A DNA stretch of 64,000 bases from Coenobita brevimanus. Lineage: Eukaryota > Arthropoda > Malacostraca > Decapoda > Coenobitidae. Of this stretch, positions 42,280-53,373 are shown one piece after another. The notes below the pieces were generated by a model, which searched no databases, had not been told where the DNA came from, and saw nothing but the letters and a program-made list of their open reading frames with translations. A program made the translations under genes and the position numbers. Numbering within the stretch: the stretch's first letter is position 1; each line of letters opens with the position of its first letter. The DNA lies in the NCBI GenBank assembly GCA_032717465.1, contig CM064671.1:55549991-55613990 (forward strand), in the 5' to 3' direction.

Positions 42280-44951
42280 GAGAAGAGTTCTGGACAAATG
42301 TGGAAGCATGCTTGGAAAAGTTTGACAGGAATGAGAGACTGTTTTTGACTGGAGATATGAATGGAAAAGTAGGGAATGTGAAGGTCGATGGAGTAGTTGG
42401 TGAGTGGGGTGTGCCTGCAGAGATGGATGAGAATGGTAGTGCTGTAGTAGGTATTTGTGCCGGGGGGGGGGGGGGATAGCTAAAACCCTCTTCAGGCACA
42501 AAATGATCCATATGTATACTTGGCGAGTGATAAGAAGGGTGGATGGTGAACCAAATGAACGGAAGGTAATAATTGATTATGTGTGTGTGGATGAAATGAT
42601 GAGAATGTGTGTATTGGATGCAAGAGTATATAGAGGTTGGTGGAGTTGACTTTCGGACCACCACTTGGTGGTGGTCAGAATCAAAGTCCAAACAAAATGA
42701 AGAAATAGAAGAAAAGGACAGGAGGAAGTAGTTCTTACAAGGAGGGTAGAAAAGTTACAAGAGAATGGAAAAAAAGGCAGAATATTAGAGGAAAGTGAAG
42801 GGGTGATTGCATAAATAAAGATTGCAGTAGATGGAGGACGTGGAAGGTATGTGCAAGATATTCACAGAAGAAATCTGTGCAGCATGTCAGGTGGTGTGTG
42901 GGGTGAGGAGAAGACGAAGGGGGATGCAGGGAACAGCATGTTTGAATGAAAAAATGAGAGAGGCTGTGGCACAAAAGAAGAAAGCATATATTGAGTGGAT
43001 GAGAAACGGACGTCAAAGAAGTTGTTAGATGGAAAAGAGAGTTAGATGGAAAAGAGAGTAATATGTGGAAAGGAAGAGAGAGGTGAAAAGATTAGTAAGA
43101 GAGAGTAAGAAGAGAGTGGATGTGGATTTTGGAAGGAATCTAGTGTAAATTTGAGGGAATGTAAGAAAATGTTCTAGAAAGAGGTAAAGAGTTAGACAGG
43201 GTGCCAAAGAAGTTAGTTGGGGAGTGAAAGATAAAGATGGTAGATTACTAGTGGAGAAGGGAGAAAAAGTGAGCAGATGGAGAGAACATTTTAATAAACT
43301 GTTTAACATAGAGAATGAAAGTAATGCTAGTATAAGTGGCTGGGGAATGGCTGGGAGAAGGAGGGAGATGAGAAGACAGGAAGAAATCAGTAGGATGGAA
43401 GTTGTGGAAGCAACGAAGAAAGTTTAAACGGGGAAAACCCCAGGAATTGATGGAGTGTTTGGTGAAATGCTGAAGCATGGGGGAGAGATAATAACAGAAT
43501 GGATGTGGAAGATGTGCAGATTGGCCTGGGAGGAAGTTAGAGTCCCACAGGATTGGAAGCCAGGTATAATAATTCCCCTGTACAAAGGACAAGGGGAAAA
43601 AGAAATTTGTGGTAATCATAGGGGCATTTGTCTTCTTAGTGTAATAGAAAAAAGATATGGCAGGATACTTATTGACAGAATTAGGGAAATAACAGAGGAA
43701 TTAGTTGGAGAAGAACAGGGAGGTTTTAGGAAGGGATAGGGTTGTGTAGATCAGACAGTCATTCTTAGATCTTTGGTGGAAAAGTTTCAAGAGAAGGGAG
43801 AGAAGTTGTATGCAGCTTTCATGGATTTGGAGAAAGCATATGACGGGGTGGATAGACAAGGATTGTGGAAATTATTTAGAATATATGAAGTAGATGGGAA
43901 GGTGTTGAAGGTCGTGAAGAATATGTACAGTATGAGGGTGCTAGGGCTACAGTGCGTGTGGATAGAGAACCGAGTGAATTTTTCTATTTGAAGTTTGGGT
44001 TGAAACAAGAATGTGCCATGTCTCAATTGTTGCTCAATCTGTATATCTATGGGGTTATAAAAGAGATACAAGGTATGGCACTGGATGTTGAAGTGGCCCT
44101 AGTGAGAGATGGCAGTGTTTGGAAGCTACCGGTACTGCTGTTTGCAGATGATACTGTGTTGTTACGTGACGATGAAGTGGAGCTGCAAGGTTTGGTGGAT
44201 GAGATTGGGAGAGTGTGTGAGAAACGGAATCTAAAGGTGAATGTAGGGAAGAGTAAAGTGATGGTCTTCGAGAGAAGTGAAGTCAGTGATTGTACAGTGA
44301 GATGGGATGGGAAGGAAATTGAAAATGTGAGTGCCTTTAAATACTTGGGTAGTGTGATGAGTAAGGATGGAAGGTTAGAGGGTGAAGTGCTTGAAACAGT
44401 GCAGCAGGGAAGAAAGGTTGCTGGTTTCTTGAAACCATTATAAGAAACATGGAAGTGAGCTTGGAAGTGAAAAAGCTACTACATGACAGTATTGTGATAC
44501 CATCTCTAACGTATGGTACTGAAGCTTGGACCTTGCTGGTGGGACAGAAGTCAAGAGTGAAAGCAGTGGAAATGAGTTATTTGGGAGGAGCATGTGGAGT
44601 CACATGGAGAGACAGACTGAAAAATGAGGAAGTGAAGTCGTGTTGTGGTGTGGATGTGGATGTAATAGGAAGCGTTAGGAGAAACACATTGAGGTGGGTG
44701 GCCATGTGGAGAGGATGGAGAGTTAGAGACTGACGAGGAGAGTGTATATGAGTGAGGTGGAGGGGGGAAAGGGAGGACGAGGCCAAGGATGAGATGGAGG
44801 GATGGAGTGGAGAGGTATATGAGGGAGGAGGGGTGTAAGCTGAGAGCAGGGCAGTGAAATGGTGGGGGACTGAGCGACATGGAGGTGATTATTTTGTGGC
44901 CATCCCTTACGGGATTAAGGCGTCTTGCAATAAACAGATAGACAGATAGTC
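42280..44951 (+). mobile_element. RTE copy on the plus strand inside another RTE
   Basis: The element is flanked by the ten-base direct repeat TGGACACTGA (42270-42279 and 44952-44961), a target-site duplication. Plus-strand frames follow the order of the 8-11 kb copy: endonuclease remnants (42290-42690), linker (42830-43028), RT fingers (43224-43739), DLEKAYDGVDRQ (about 43820), LLFADDTVLL (44130-44170) and the C-terminal part (44449-44733). It ends in a CAGATAGACAGATAG tail. Multiple stops and frame shifts are present. The 5' end is truncated within the endonuclease. Confidence 0.85.
43455..44443 (+). pseudogene. RTE reverse transcriptase, several frame breaks
   Basis: Pieces: 43455-43739 (MLKHGGEIITEWMWKMCRLA, PQDWKPGIIIPLYKGQGEKE, LVGEEQGGFRKG), 43773-43991 (AAFMDLEKAYDGVDRQGLWK) and 43952-44443 (FGLKQECAMSQLLLNLYIYG, LLFADDTVLLRDDEVE, FKYLGSVMSKDGRLEG). 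A stop at about 43739 and a frame change near 43960 break the protein. The QGC-type motif reads QEC. It resembles the open RT at 8318-10114 closely. Confidence 0.8.
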
Positions 44952-45391
44952 TGGACACTGATTCTGACTACCACCAAGTGGTGGTCAGAGTGTCCACTCC
45001 TGCAACCTCTATATACTCTTGCATCCATTACACACCTTCTCATCCTGTTATCCACACATACATAATCAGTCATTGCCTCCCGTTCATTCAGTTCACCATC
45101 CATCCTTCTCATCACTCGCCATGTATACCTGTGGATCATTTTGTGCCTGAAGAGGGTATTGGCTATCACCAACTGCCTTCCGGCACAAATGTCAATTACA
45201 GCACTGCCATTCTCATCTGTCTCAGCAGGCACACCCCATTCACTAACTACTCCATCCACCTTCACATTCCCTACTTTTCCATTCATATATTCAGTCAAAA
45301 ACACTCTCTCATTCCACTGAAACTTTTTCATGCACACTTCCACATTTGTTCAGAACTCTTTTCACACTACTTGCATGATCTTGCGTTGGCG

Positions 45392-45440
<49 letters not shown>

Positions 45441-45641
45441 ACCCACATTCATAGTCCAACTTTCAATCTTACCGATACAATCTTTGAGCCAACTGATCAA
45501 TACTCTCTTATAACTTCCTTCCATCTGTTACTTACAACAATACCCACTCCTTCTTTTGCCCTCCCATTCTCACCTACTCCCGCGCATATACCCCATCCAT
45601 ACTTCCGTTCTCTCACACTCTACAACACCATTTAGTTTCAG

Positions 45642-45857
45642 TTAATCCACATACATCCACTTTTGCACCCTCAAGCACCTGGACAATCTCTCTTTCACCT
45701 CATCATTCACACCGCTTACATTCCATGTAGCTATCCGTACCATGTCCTTTGTTCGGTCTTTAGTTGTCACCTTTTCGTCAGTCCTGGTCTGAGGCTTCTT
45801 GTTAGTATTTTTAGTTAGTTGTTTTCCGGGAAGGGACGCTAACCCTCTGCCAACCAA
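45642..45857 (-). pseudogene. RTE endonuclease N-terminal end
   Basis: The minus strand reads a short basic leader, then MVRIATWNVSGVNDEVKERL and CLRVQKWMYVD. WNVSG is the start of the endonuclease fold. This is the 5' coding end that the 8-11 kb copy lacks, and it locates the RTE 5' leader at 45860-45970. Confidence 0.7.
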
Positions 45858-46044
45858 CTTATTGTCACATAGGGAACACGTGTTGGTTGGTTATAATATT
45901 ACCACCCAGCATTGTTAATGATTTCCTGGTTTACAGGAAATTATTTGGCTTGTAACTCAATGTAGAGTTACCCTAATAACAGAGCAACAGTACACTCAGT
46001 GGGTGGATGATGGGCGTCCCCACCTACCACTTATATATAAGTGC

Positions 46045-46048
<4 letters not shown>

Positions 46049-46131
<83 letters not shown>
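46049..46131. repeat. TA microsatellite, left flank of the Gmr1-like element
   Basis: About 83 bases of AT repeats end exactly where the LTR starts (46132). A second AT array begins where the 3' LTR ends (53148). Confidence 0.95.
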
Positions 46132-46135
<4 letters not shown>

Positions 46136-47012
46136 ACATAGCCTATGATTCATCATCCCTTGTATAATTCTAACTTATGATACAGTTTTGTTCACGATTG
46201 CATCATCCTTTGTATGATCCTAATGTACAGTATGCTGCATGTTTGTTCACGACTCGCCACGTGGCTTCCATAGTGACCAGGCTTGTGTGTTCTACCTCAC
46301 TTCCCCCTTCTCGCCCTTATAGTAGAGTAAGTCGTTCTTTCTGTTGTTCAGAGCAGGATTGTCAACTCTTCGTCCTCTTATGCCTTCATTTGCGTGTCCT
46401 TCTTACAAGTTGAATCAAGCTCTGCCAGTCCCCTATATAATGAGCTCAGTCTCTGCATTAGTTGCCACTTAGATCTACTCCTCATTCTGTTCACATCTCT
46501 CTCCTCCCCTGTACAGTATATTATTATTTTTGTGAGTGCTCAGGAAGTCTCCAACCATCTAGCTGCTGTATATTTTGAGTATAAGCGTTATTACCATTTT
46601 TCTTGTACTGTATAGCCTAAGGCGTTAATTCGTAAGCCTGGTAAAGTTTTTATGATTCATAGTGGTTCCATACTGTCAGCCAGTATTAGTGAAATTTTGT
46701 ATCTGTAATAGTATTATATCTTGCTTTAACTGAGCATTATCCGGTTTTCTCATTTTATCAGCGCTGACTTAGATAAATTTGCTCTTGCTAATTTCGTGTT
46801 AATAGAGGCTATTCCAGTTAACCATATATGTAACCTGTTTTGCCATTACATTATCCTTATGAGTCCTGAATGTTTAGTTGTTAGTTTGAGCATTAAACTT
46901 TAACTTGTAATTTTACCTAAGTCTTTTTGTTTTGAACCTGGAACTTTGCGGGACAGTAGTGATTTTAGTATTCTCGCTTGAAGTGTTCATTATCTCTCAC
47001 TGTTCCATAACA
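46132..47012 (+). repeat. 5' LTR of the Gmr1-like element
   Basis: Starts TGTTACATAGCC and ends TGTTCCATAACA, with the TG...CA ends of an LTR. The interval immediately after (TTAATTTGGCGACCCTACC) is the likely primer-binding region. Confidence 0.85.
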
Positions 47013-47092
47013 TTAATTTGGCGACCCTACCAGGATATTCAGGATAATATCATAAGGATATTGCATGATATTTTGTGACTGTGATTTATTCA

Positions 47093-49233
47093 TGATGTCT
47101 ACTATTACTACTCTTGATGAAGCCAAAGATTTTTTGTCAAATGTGGAAACAGTGTGTGATGTAGAAAACAGAACAAAGAATGAACTTAAGCTTGTTGCTC
47201 AACAATTGGGAATTGCTGTTCACTCTCATCATTCTAAAGATCAAATTGTTGGCATGATTAATAAAAGCTTGTTTAATGTAACTCCTCCAGATGAGCAAAC
47301 GCAGATTGAAATAGCTAAGTATCAGCTAGCCCTGCAGGAGGCTCGTGCTAATGAGGCTGAGTTTCAGGCTCATGCTAAGGAGGCTGAGTTTCAGGCACAT
47401 GCTAAGGAGGCTGAGTCTCAGGCTCGTATTCAGGAGGCACAGGCACAGGCTCAGGCACAAATTGAACTTGCTAGGATTCAAGCAGACCATGAGTATCGCA
47501 TGAAACAAGGTGGAACTGGATCATCTTGCTCTGATGATTTTGATGTGGCTAAAAATGTTAAACTTGTACCTCCTTTTAATGAATCTGATTTAACAAAGTA
47601 TTTTCAGTTGTTTGAGAGGGTAGCTACAGGTTTTAATTGGCCCAAAAAGTATTGGCCAGTACTCCTTCAGAGTGTTCTCACCGGTAAAGCTCAAGTAACT
47701 TATGCATCTTTGCCTCAGGATCAATCTGATAATTATGATGTAGTTAAGAGCTTGATTCTTAAGGCCTATGAGCTTGTTCCTGAAGCCTATAGAGTAAAAT
47801 TTAGGACAGCTTATAAGCAAGATAAGCAATCCCATGTTGAGTATGCAAAAATCAAAGAAGATCTGTTAGAGCAGTGGTTAAATTCTAAGAATGTAAATTC
47901 TGATTTTGATAAATTTAAGCAGATAATTTTGCTGGAGGACTTCAAAAGGTGTATTAATAAAGATGTAAGCCTGTATCTTGATGAGAAAAGAATAGATAAT
48001 TTGTCTGATGCTGCAGTTTTAGCTGATGAATATGTTCTAACTCACAAGAGATATTCTAAAGAAAAAAGGAAAGCTGAGAGTAAGTACGTTGCCTCTACTC
48101 AGAGTACAGGTAACAGGAAAGAGAATAAAGATGATATTTCTCAGGAAGTAAATACCAGCTCCACATCTAGATTTCAGAAAAGTAAATGTACTTATTGTAG
48201 TAAGCTTGGTCATACTACGGAGAAATGTTTCAGGAGACAGCGTGATGTGAACAAAAAGGTGTCTTTAAATATTCAGTCAATTGGTCTAATGTCCACCCTT
48301 GAGAGTTCCCATAATTCTTTAACCGAGTTAACTGAATCTGCTTTGAGGGGTAAATTAAATTCTCATGATGAAGCTCCTCTTTTGAGCAGTAACGTGGGTG
48401 ACACTATCAAGAGTTCATGTGCTAATTTCCTCTCTGATGGTTTTGTCAGTCCTCTGGACAGCAATGACAGGAAATCAATTAAAATATATCGTGATACAGG
48501 TGCTTGCCAATCCCTTATGCTGACCAGTGTTCTAGGCTCTAATGTTAATTCCTCTGATGAAACTGTAATCTTACAAGGTGTAGGGAATAATTACTTCTCT
48601 GTCCCTCTGTGCAAAGTGAATTTAGAGTCTGGTTTTGTTAATGGTTCCGTTATGGTTGGCTTGGTTGAGACACTCCCAATGTCAGGTGTAACTTTCTTAC
48701 TTGGAAATGATATTGGTGGAAGTCAAGTGTGTCAAGTTCCTCAATTGTCTAGTGAACCAGTGACTGCGACCCAGGATTGTGATGTCCCTGATGTGTTCTC
48801 TGCATGTGCTGTCACTAGGGCTAAGTCTAAAGTTACTAGTGACTTAGAGGATAATGATGATGATGATGTTATCCTAGCTGACACTTTTCTTGCAAATTTG
48901 GACCAATCACCAGATGAGGCAGTACCCCATAGTGTTGATAATTTGTCTCGTCAAGAGTTGGTTGAGTTGCAGGTTGCTGACCCTGAGCTGAAAGGTCTAG
49001 CTAACTCTGCTTGCGGTGAGGAAGAGTCAGCCGGTGCTTCTACTTGTTATTATATAAAGTCAGGAGTACTTATAAGGAAGTGGAGACCCCCAACAGCATC
49101 AGCCGACTGTGAATGGGAGGTTGTACATCAAGTTGTCATCCCTCGTGTTTGTAGGCAGGATATCATTAGAGTGGTTCATGATTCCAGTTTGGCAGGACAC
49201 CTTGGGGTGAGGAAGACTGTGGCACGCATTTGA
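47093..49233 (+). CDS. Gmr1-like gag-protease and start of integrase
   Basis: A long open frame (722 residues from an upstream ATG at 47065; the start at 47093 or 47096, MSTITTLDEAKDF, is more natural). Residues about 95-140 are alanine/glutamate-rich tandem units of the type EAEFQAHAK, likely coiled coil. The capsid-like region follows, then a zinc knuckle CTYCSKLGHTTEKCF (about residues 373-388), then an aspartic protease active site IYRDTGACQSLML (about 475-490). The end carries the integrase zinc-finger start, VHDSSLAGHLGVRKT. The frame stops at 49231 where a one-base shift carries on into KHFYWPGIFRD. The parts are shell protein, maturation protease and DNA integration enzyme of the element. 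Confidence 0.85.
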
Positions 49234-50547
49234 AACACTTCTACTGGCCAGGTATCTTCAGAGATGTTTCCTGGTATTGTAAGTCTTGTCACACCTATCA
49301 AGTTGTGGGGAAGTGTAATCAGACCGAAAAGGTTGCACCTCTAGTTCCCATTCCTCCTTCTGAGGCGCCATTCACCCGTGTGTTGGTGGATATTGTGGGC
49401 CCTATTCCTAAGACTTCTTCAGGATTTTCTTGTTTTGACCCTGATTGATATGGCTACTCGTTATCCTGAAGCCATTCCACTTAGAAATATCTCAGCAAAG
49501 AACGTGGTTAAGGAAATGCTAGGGTTCTTCACCAAGTTTGGTCTGCCCAAGGAGGTACAGTCAGACCGGGGAAGTAATTTCATGTCAAGTGTTTTCAAGC
49601 AGTCTCTGAAAGAGTTGGGCATCACCCAGATCACGTCTTCAGCTTACCATCCCCAGACCCAAGGAGCGTTGGAGAGATATCATCAAACACTCAAATCGAT
49701 GCTCAGGAAATACTGTTTGGAACATCAGAAAGATTGGGATAAAGGTCTTCCATTCATTGTATTTGCGGCAAGAGAATCTCCAAATGAATCACTGGGCTTT
49801 TCACCCTTTGAACTACTGTTTGGCCATGAAGTAAGAGGACCCCTTAAGCTACTCAAGGAATGCTGGCTGTCGGAGGAAGATGACGTCAACCTGCTGGAGT
49901 ATGTGATGAAGTTCAAAGAACGGCTGTCCACTGCTTTACAGCTGGCAAGAGAGAATTTAGGAGCTGCTCAGGAGAAGATGAAGACTTGGTATGATAAGAA
50001 GTCCAGGTTACGCCACTTTCAGTCAGGAGATCAGGTTTTGATTCTGCTACCAGTGCATGGGCAATCTCTTCAAGCCAAGTTTAGCGGTCCTTATTTCGTG
50101 GAGAAGAAACTTAGTGATGTCAACTATGTCATCACCACACCAGATCGTAGAAAGAACAAGCAACTTTGTCACATCAACATGCTAAAGTTATATCACAGGC
50201 GGGACGAAAATAACCCAGTCTGCACTGTAGCTGTTCCACCCGAGTCTGCAAGTGAAGCTCTCCCAAGCAGTATGAGCCTGAGTGACAGTTTGGGGAAGAA
50301 TCCTGATATCATGAATGATCTCCAGACTAAGCTTTCTCATCTAGCTCCCGAGGAAAGGCAGGAGTTTTCGGCATTACTGCAGGAGTACCCGCAAGTGTTC
50401 TGTGACACTCCAGGAAGAACCACTGTGTTGATGCATGATGTCGATGTTGGAGACACAAAGCCAATTAAACTGCCTCCTTACCATGTGAACGCAGTGAAAG
50501 TTCCTCTCTCCAGAAGGAGCTTGGCTACCTGTTGGACCACAAGATGA
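49230..50547 (+). pseudogene. Gmr1-like integrase, with frame shifts
   Basis: The first piece (49230-49448) has HFYWPGIFRDVSWYCKSCHT (zinc finger half) and FTRVLVDIVGPIPKTSSG. After a shift near 49430 the second (49440-50547) has DMATRYPEAIPLRN, SDRGSNFMSS, YHPQTQGALERYHQTLKSML, the catalytic DDE arrangement, SPFELLFGHEVRGPL and a C-terminal SH3/GPY-like segment (SGPYFVEKKLSDVNYV). The same frame then runs into the RT leader (SALLQEYPQVFCDTPGRT), placing integrase before RT. A shift near 50500 ends it. Confidence 0.8.
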
Positions 50548-51715
50548 TTGAGCCCTGTCAGAGCGAGTGGAGTTCTCCTGTCACTTTAGGCCCTAAACCA
50601 GGTGGGTCACAGCGGCTTTGCATCGACTACAGACGTGTTAATCAGATAACCAAAACAGACACTTACCCTCTCCCTCGCGTGGAAGATTGCATAGACAAGA
50701 TCGGAAAGGCTAGGTACATGAGTAAGGTTGATTTGTTAAAGGGATACTGGCAAGTACCTATGACTGAACGTGCTAGGGAAATCTCATGTTTTGTAACACT
50801 AGGAAAGACTTTTGCATGTTCTTTAATGCCATATGGTATGAAGAATGCACAAGCCACTTTTCAGAAGCTCATGAATGTTGTAACAGAGGGTTTGGCAGGG
50901 TGTGTTGTTTATAATGATGATGTATTAATCTTCAGTGACAACTGAAAAGATCACCTATGCCATGTCAGTAAATTTCTTGAGCATTTGGTTCAGGCTAATC
51001 TTGCAGCTAATTTATCAAAGTGTGAGTTTGGTCAAGCTAAAGTTCAGTACCTTGGGTACGTAATTGGTGATGGACACGTTGCACCACCAGGAGCTAAAGT
51101 TCAGGTTATAAGTGATCTTCCCAGACCTAAAAGTAGGAAAGAGCTACAAAGATTTTTGGGAATGGTAGGTTATTACAGGAGATTTGTTCTTAACTTTTCA
51201 ATTCTTGTATCACCACTTACAGACCTACTGAAAAAAGGAGTTAAATTTGTCTGGACCGATAACTGTGAATCCTCTTTCAGTGAACTTAAAGCTATCCTAT
51301 TAAGTCAGCCAGTGCTCGCTACTCCAAATTTTGCTAAGCCTTTTCAGATGGCTGTTGACGCAAGTGACACAGGAGCTGGGGCTGTTTTGCTGCAAGAGGA
51401 TGATCAGGGTATTGAACACCTGTATCTTATTACAGTAAGAAGTTCACTCCACCTCAAAAGAACTACTCAACTATTGAGAAAGAGCTTTTGGCCTTGATTT
51501 TGGGTTTACAGCATCTTTCATTTTATTTGTGATCTGGTTTTGACCCCATAGTCATTTATACCGATCATAACCCACTGAAATTCCTTAGTAAGTTTGATAA
51601 AAATCAGAGATTGACAAGATGGAGTCTACTTCTTCAGGAGTATTCATTAGACATACAACATGTCAAGGGGAAAGAAAATGTTATTGCAGAGTGCTTATCT
51701 AGACTTTAGACAGAT
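50525..51715 (+). pseudogene. Gmr1-like reverse transcriptase and RNase H
   Basis: RT blocks: MIEPCQSEWSSPVTLGPKPG, LCIDYRRVNQITKTDTYPLP, SKVDLLKGYWQVPM, SLMPYGMKNAQATFQKLMN and the catalytic site VVYNDDVLIFSDN (about 50905-50945), with asparagine at the variable position of Y-x-DD. A TGA follows at 50943. The frame then carries the thumb (CEFGQAKVQYLGYVIGDG, LQRFLGMVGYYRRFV) and RNase H (VDASDTGAGAVLLQ, then after a shift near 51430 YSTIEKELLALILG, IYTDHNPLKFL and HVKGKENVIAECLSRL). The enzyme copies element RNA into DNA. The stop and shift make this copy defective. Confidence 0.85.
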
Positions 51716-51770
51716 TGTTTTAGAGTAATAAGAAATTTCCTTTGCAAATTTCTTTTTCTTTGTGAGGAGG

Positions 51771-53147
51771 TGTTACATAGCCTATGATTTCATCATCCCT
51801 TGTATAATTCTAACTTATGATACAGTTTTGTTCACGATTGCATCATCCTTTGTATGATCCTAATGTACTCGTACAGTATGCTGCATGTTTGTTCACGATC
51901 CGCCACGTGGCTTCCATAGTGACCAGGCTTGCGTGTTCTACCTCACTCCCCCCTTCTCCCCCTTATAGTAGAGTAAGTCGTTCTTTCTGTTGTTCAGAGC
52001 AGGATTGTCAACTCTCCGTCCTCTAATGCCTTCATTTGCGCGTCCTTCTTACAAGTTGAATCAAGCTCTGCCGGCCCCCTGTATAATGAGCTCAGTCTCT
52101 GCATTAGTTGCCAGTTAGATCTACTCCTCATTCTGTTCACATCTCTGTCCTCCCCTGTACAGTATATTATTAATTTTGTGAGTGCTCAGGAAGTCTCCAG
52201 CCATCTAGCTGGTGTATAATTTGAGTATAATTGTTATTACCATTTTTCTTGTACTGTATAGCCTAAGGCGTTAATTTGTAAGCCTGGTAAAGTTTTTATA
52301 GGCGTGTTTTTGTCGTCCAAGCTGGAGCTTGGGATTCGAAGCGCATCTTGGGGCGCTTGGTTTTTGTCCGCAAAAAGAATCCAGGATACGTAGAACCGAA
52401 AAATTACGTGCCAATCGCAAAGTAAACAGGGAGTTCACCGAAGACGATCTTCTGATGAATATGCAACTTACATGTAGCCGTTATTTGTGCTGAACTGGCT
52501 TTATATGTCATTAATATTAGCCACCTGCACCCTAATTTTATGTACATAATGCTAATTTCAGGATATTTATCATTTATGTGTCCTTGCTGACCAATCTCAC
52601 TCTCCCCAAGCTACACCAAGACTGCTCGCGACCACGCTTGGGTGGGATACGAAAACGGTCTTGGTTTTGATGACAAACGCTTGGGCCGGCTTCGTATCAC
52701 TTTGGCCGACAAAAACAGCGCAGCTTGGTTTTACCGAAGATGGCTTCGTATCCAATCCCTCAGCTTGGATGACAAAAACGCGGCATATGATTCATATTGG
52801 TTCCATACTGTCAGACAGTATTAGTAATATTTTGTATCTGTAATAGTATTATATCTTGCTTTAACTGAGCATTCATTATCCGGTTTTCACATTTTATCAG
52901 GGCTGACTTAGATAAATTTGCTCTTGCTAATTTCGTGTTAATAGAGGCTATTGCGGTTAACAATATATGTAACCTGTTTTGCCATTACATTATCCTTATG
53001 AGTCCTGAATGTTTAGTTGTTAGTTTGAGCATTAAACTTTAACTTGTAATTTTACCTAAATCTTTTTGTTTTGAACCTGGAACTTTGCAGGACAGTAGTG
53101 ATTTTAGTATTCTCACTTGAAGTGTTCATTATCTCTCTCTGTTCCGT

Positions 53148-53150
<3 letters not shown>
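51771..53150 (+). repeat. 3' LTR of the Gmr1-like element, carrying a MITE
   Basis: Without the insertion at 52299-52785 it matches the 5' LTR along its length. The purine-rich GAGGAGG next to 51771 is the polypurine tract. The right end (GTTCCGTAATA) runs into a TA array. Confidence 0.85.
52299..52785. mobile_element. MITE with inverted ends inserted in the Gmr1-like 3' LTR
   Basis: The LTR is interrupted between GTTTTTA and TGATTC. Comparison with the intact 5' LTR shows an insertion of about 487 bases, flanked by TA on both sides. The ends are inverted repeats: GGCGTGTTTTTGTCGTCC at the left and, read in reverse, GCCGCGTTTTTGTCATCC at the right, with further AAGCTG agreement. The interior repeats related words (TGGGATACGAA, CTTCGTATC). 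The TA duplication points to a Tc1/mariner-type or other TA-targeting transposase. No coding sequence. Confidence 0.7.

Positions 53151-53205
<55 letters not shown>
53148..53205. repeat. TA microsatellite, right flank of the Gmr1-like element
   Basis: About 58 bases of TA repeats following the 3' LTR. Confidence 0.95.
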
Positions 53206-53209
<4 letters not shown>

Positions 53210-53373
53210 AATTTTACATGAACATGAAAGACTGCTTCATTAAAATTACTGTTTTATCGTCCAATAACAGTTTACACCACGTCAGAAGGTATTTGACAAG
53301 ATAAAATTAAAATTACTAAACAACCAACTTACGTCCTTAATATAATCAAACCTCACATGAAACTACGTCTTAA

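Larger units (their letters stand above)
42014..45970 (-). mobile_element. RTE copy on the minus strand, split by another RTE
   Basis: The minus-strand element is in two parts: 45970-44952 (5' leader, WNVSG endonuclease start at 45640-45857, endonuclease body 44915-45524) and 42279-42014 (linker region before RT). The two join in register if the plus-strand RTE at 42280-44951 and one copy of the duplicated TGGACACTGA are removed. The RT and 3' tail are missing beyond 42014. A CA array (45395-45437) has expanded within the endonuclease. Confidence 0.75.
46132..53150 (+). mobile_element. Gmr1-like Ty3/gypsy retrotransposon (integrase before RT)
   Basis: LTRs at 46132-47012 and 51771-53150 bound an internal region coding, 5' to 3', gag, aspartic protease, integrase, reverse transcriptase and RNase H. 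Most Ty3/gypsy elements have integrase after RNase H. The order here is the one described for the Gmr1 group. The sequence of the RT is gypsy-like. The two LTRs differ by scattered bases plus one MITE in the 3' copy, which suggests a fairly recent insertion. A few frameshifts and stops inactivate it. The flanks are TA repeats on both sides. Confidence 0.85.
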
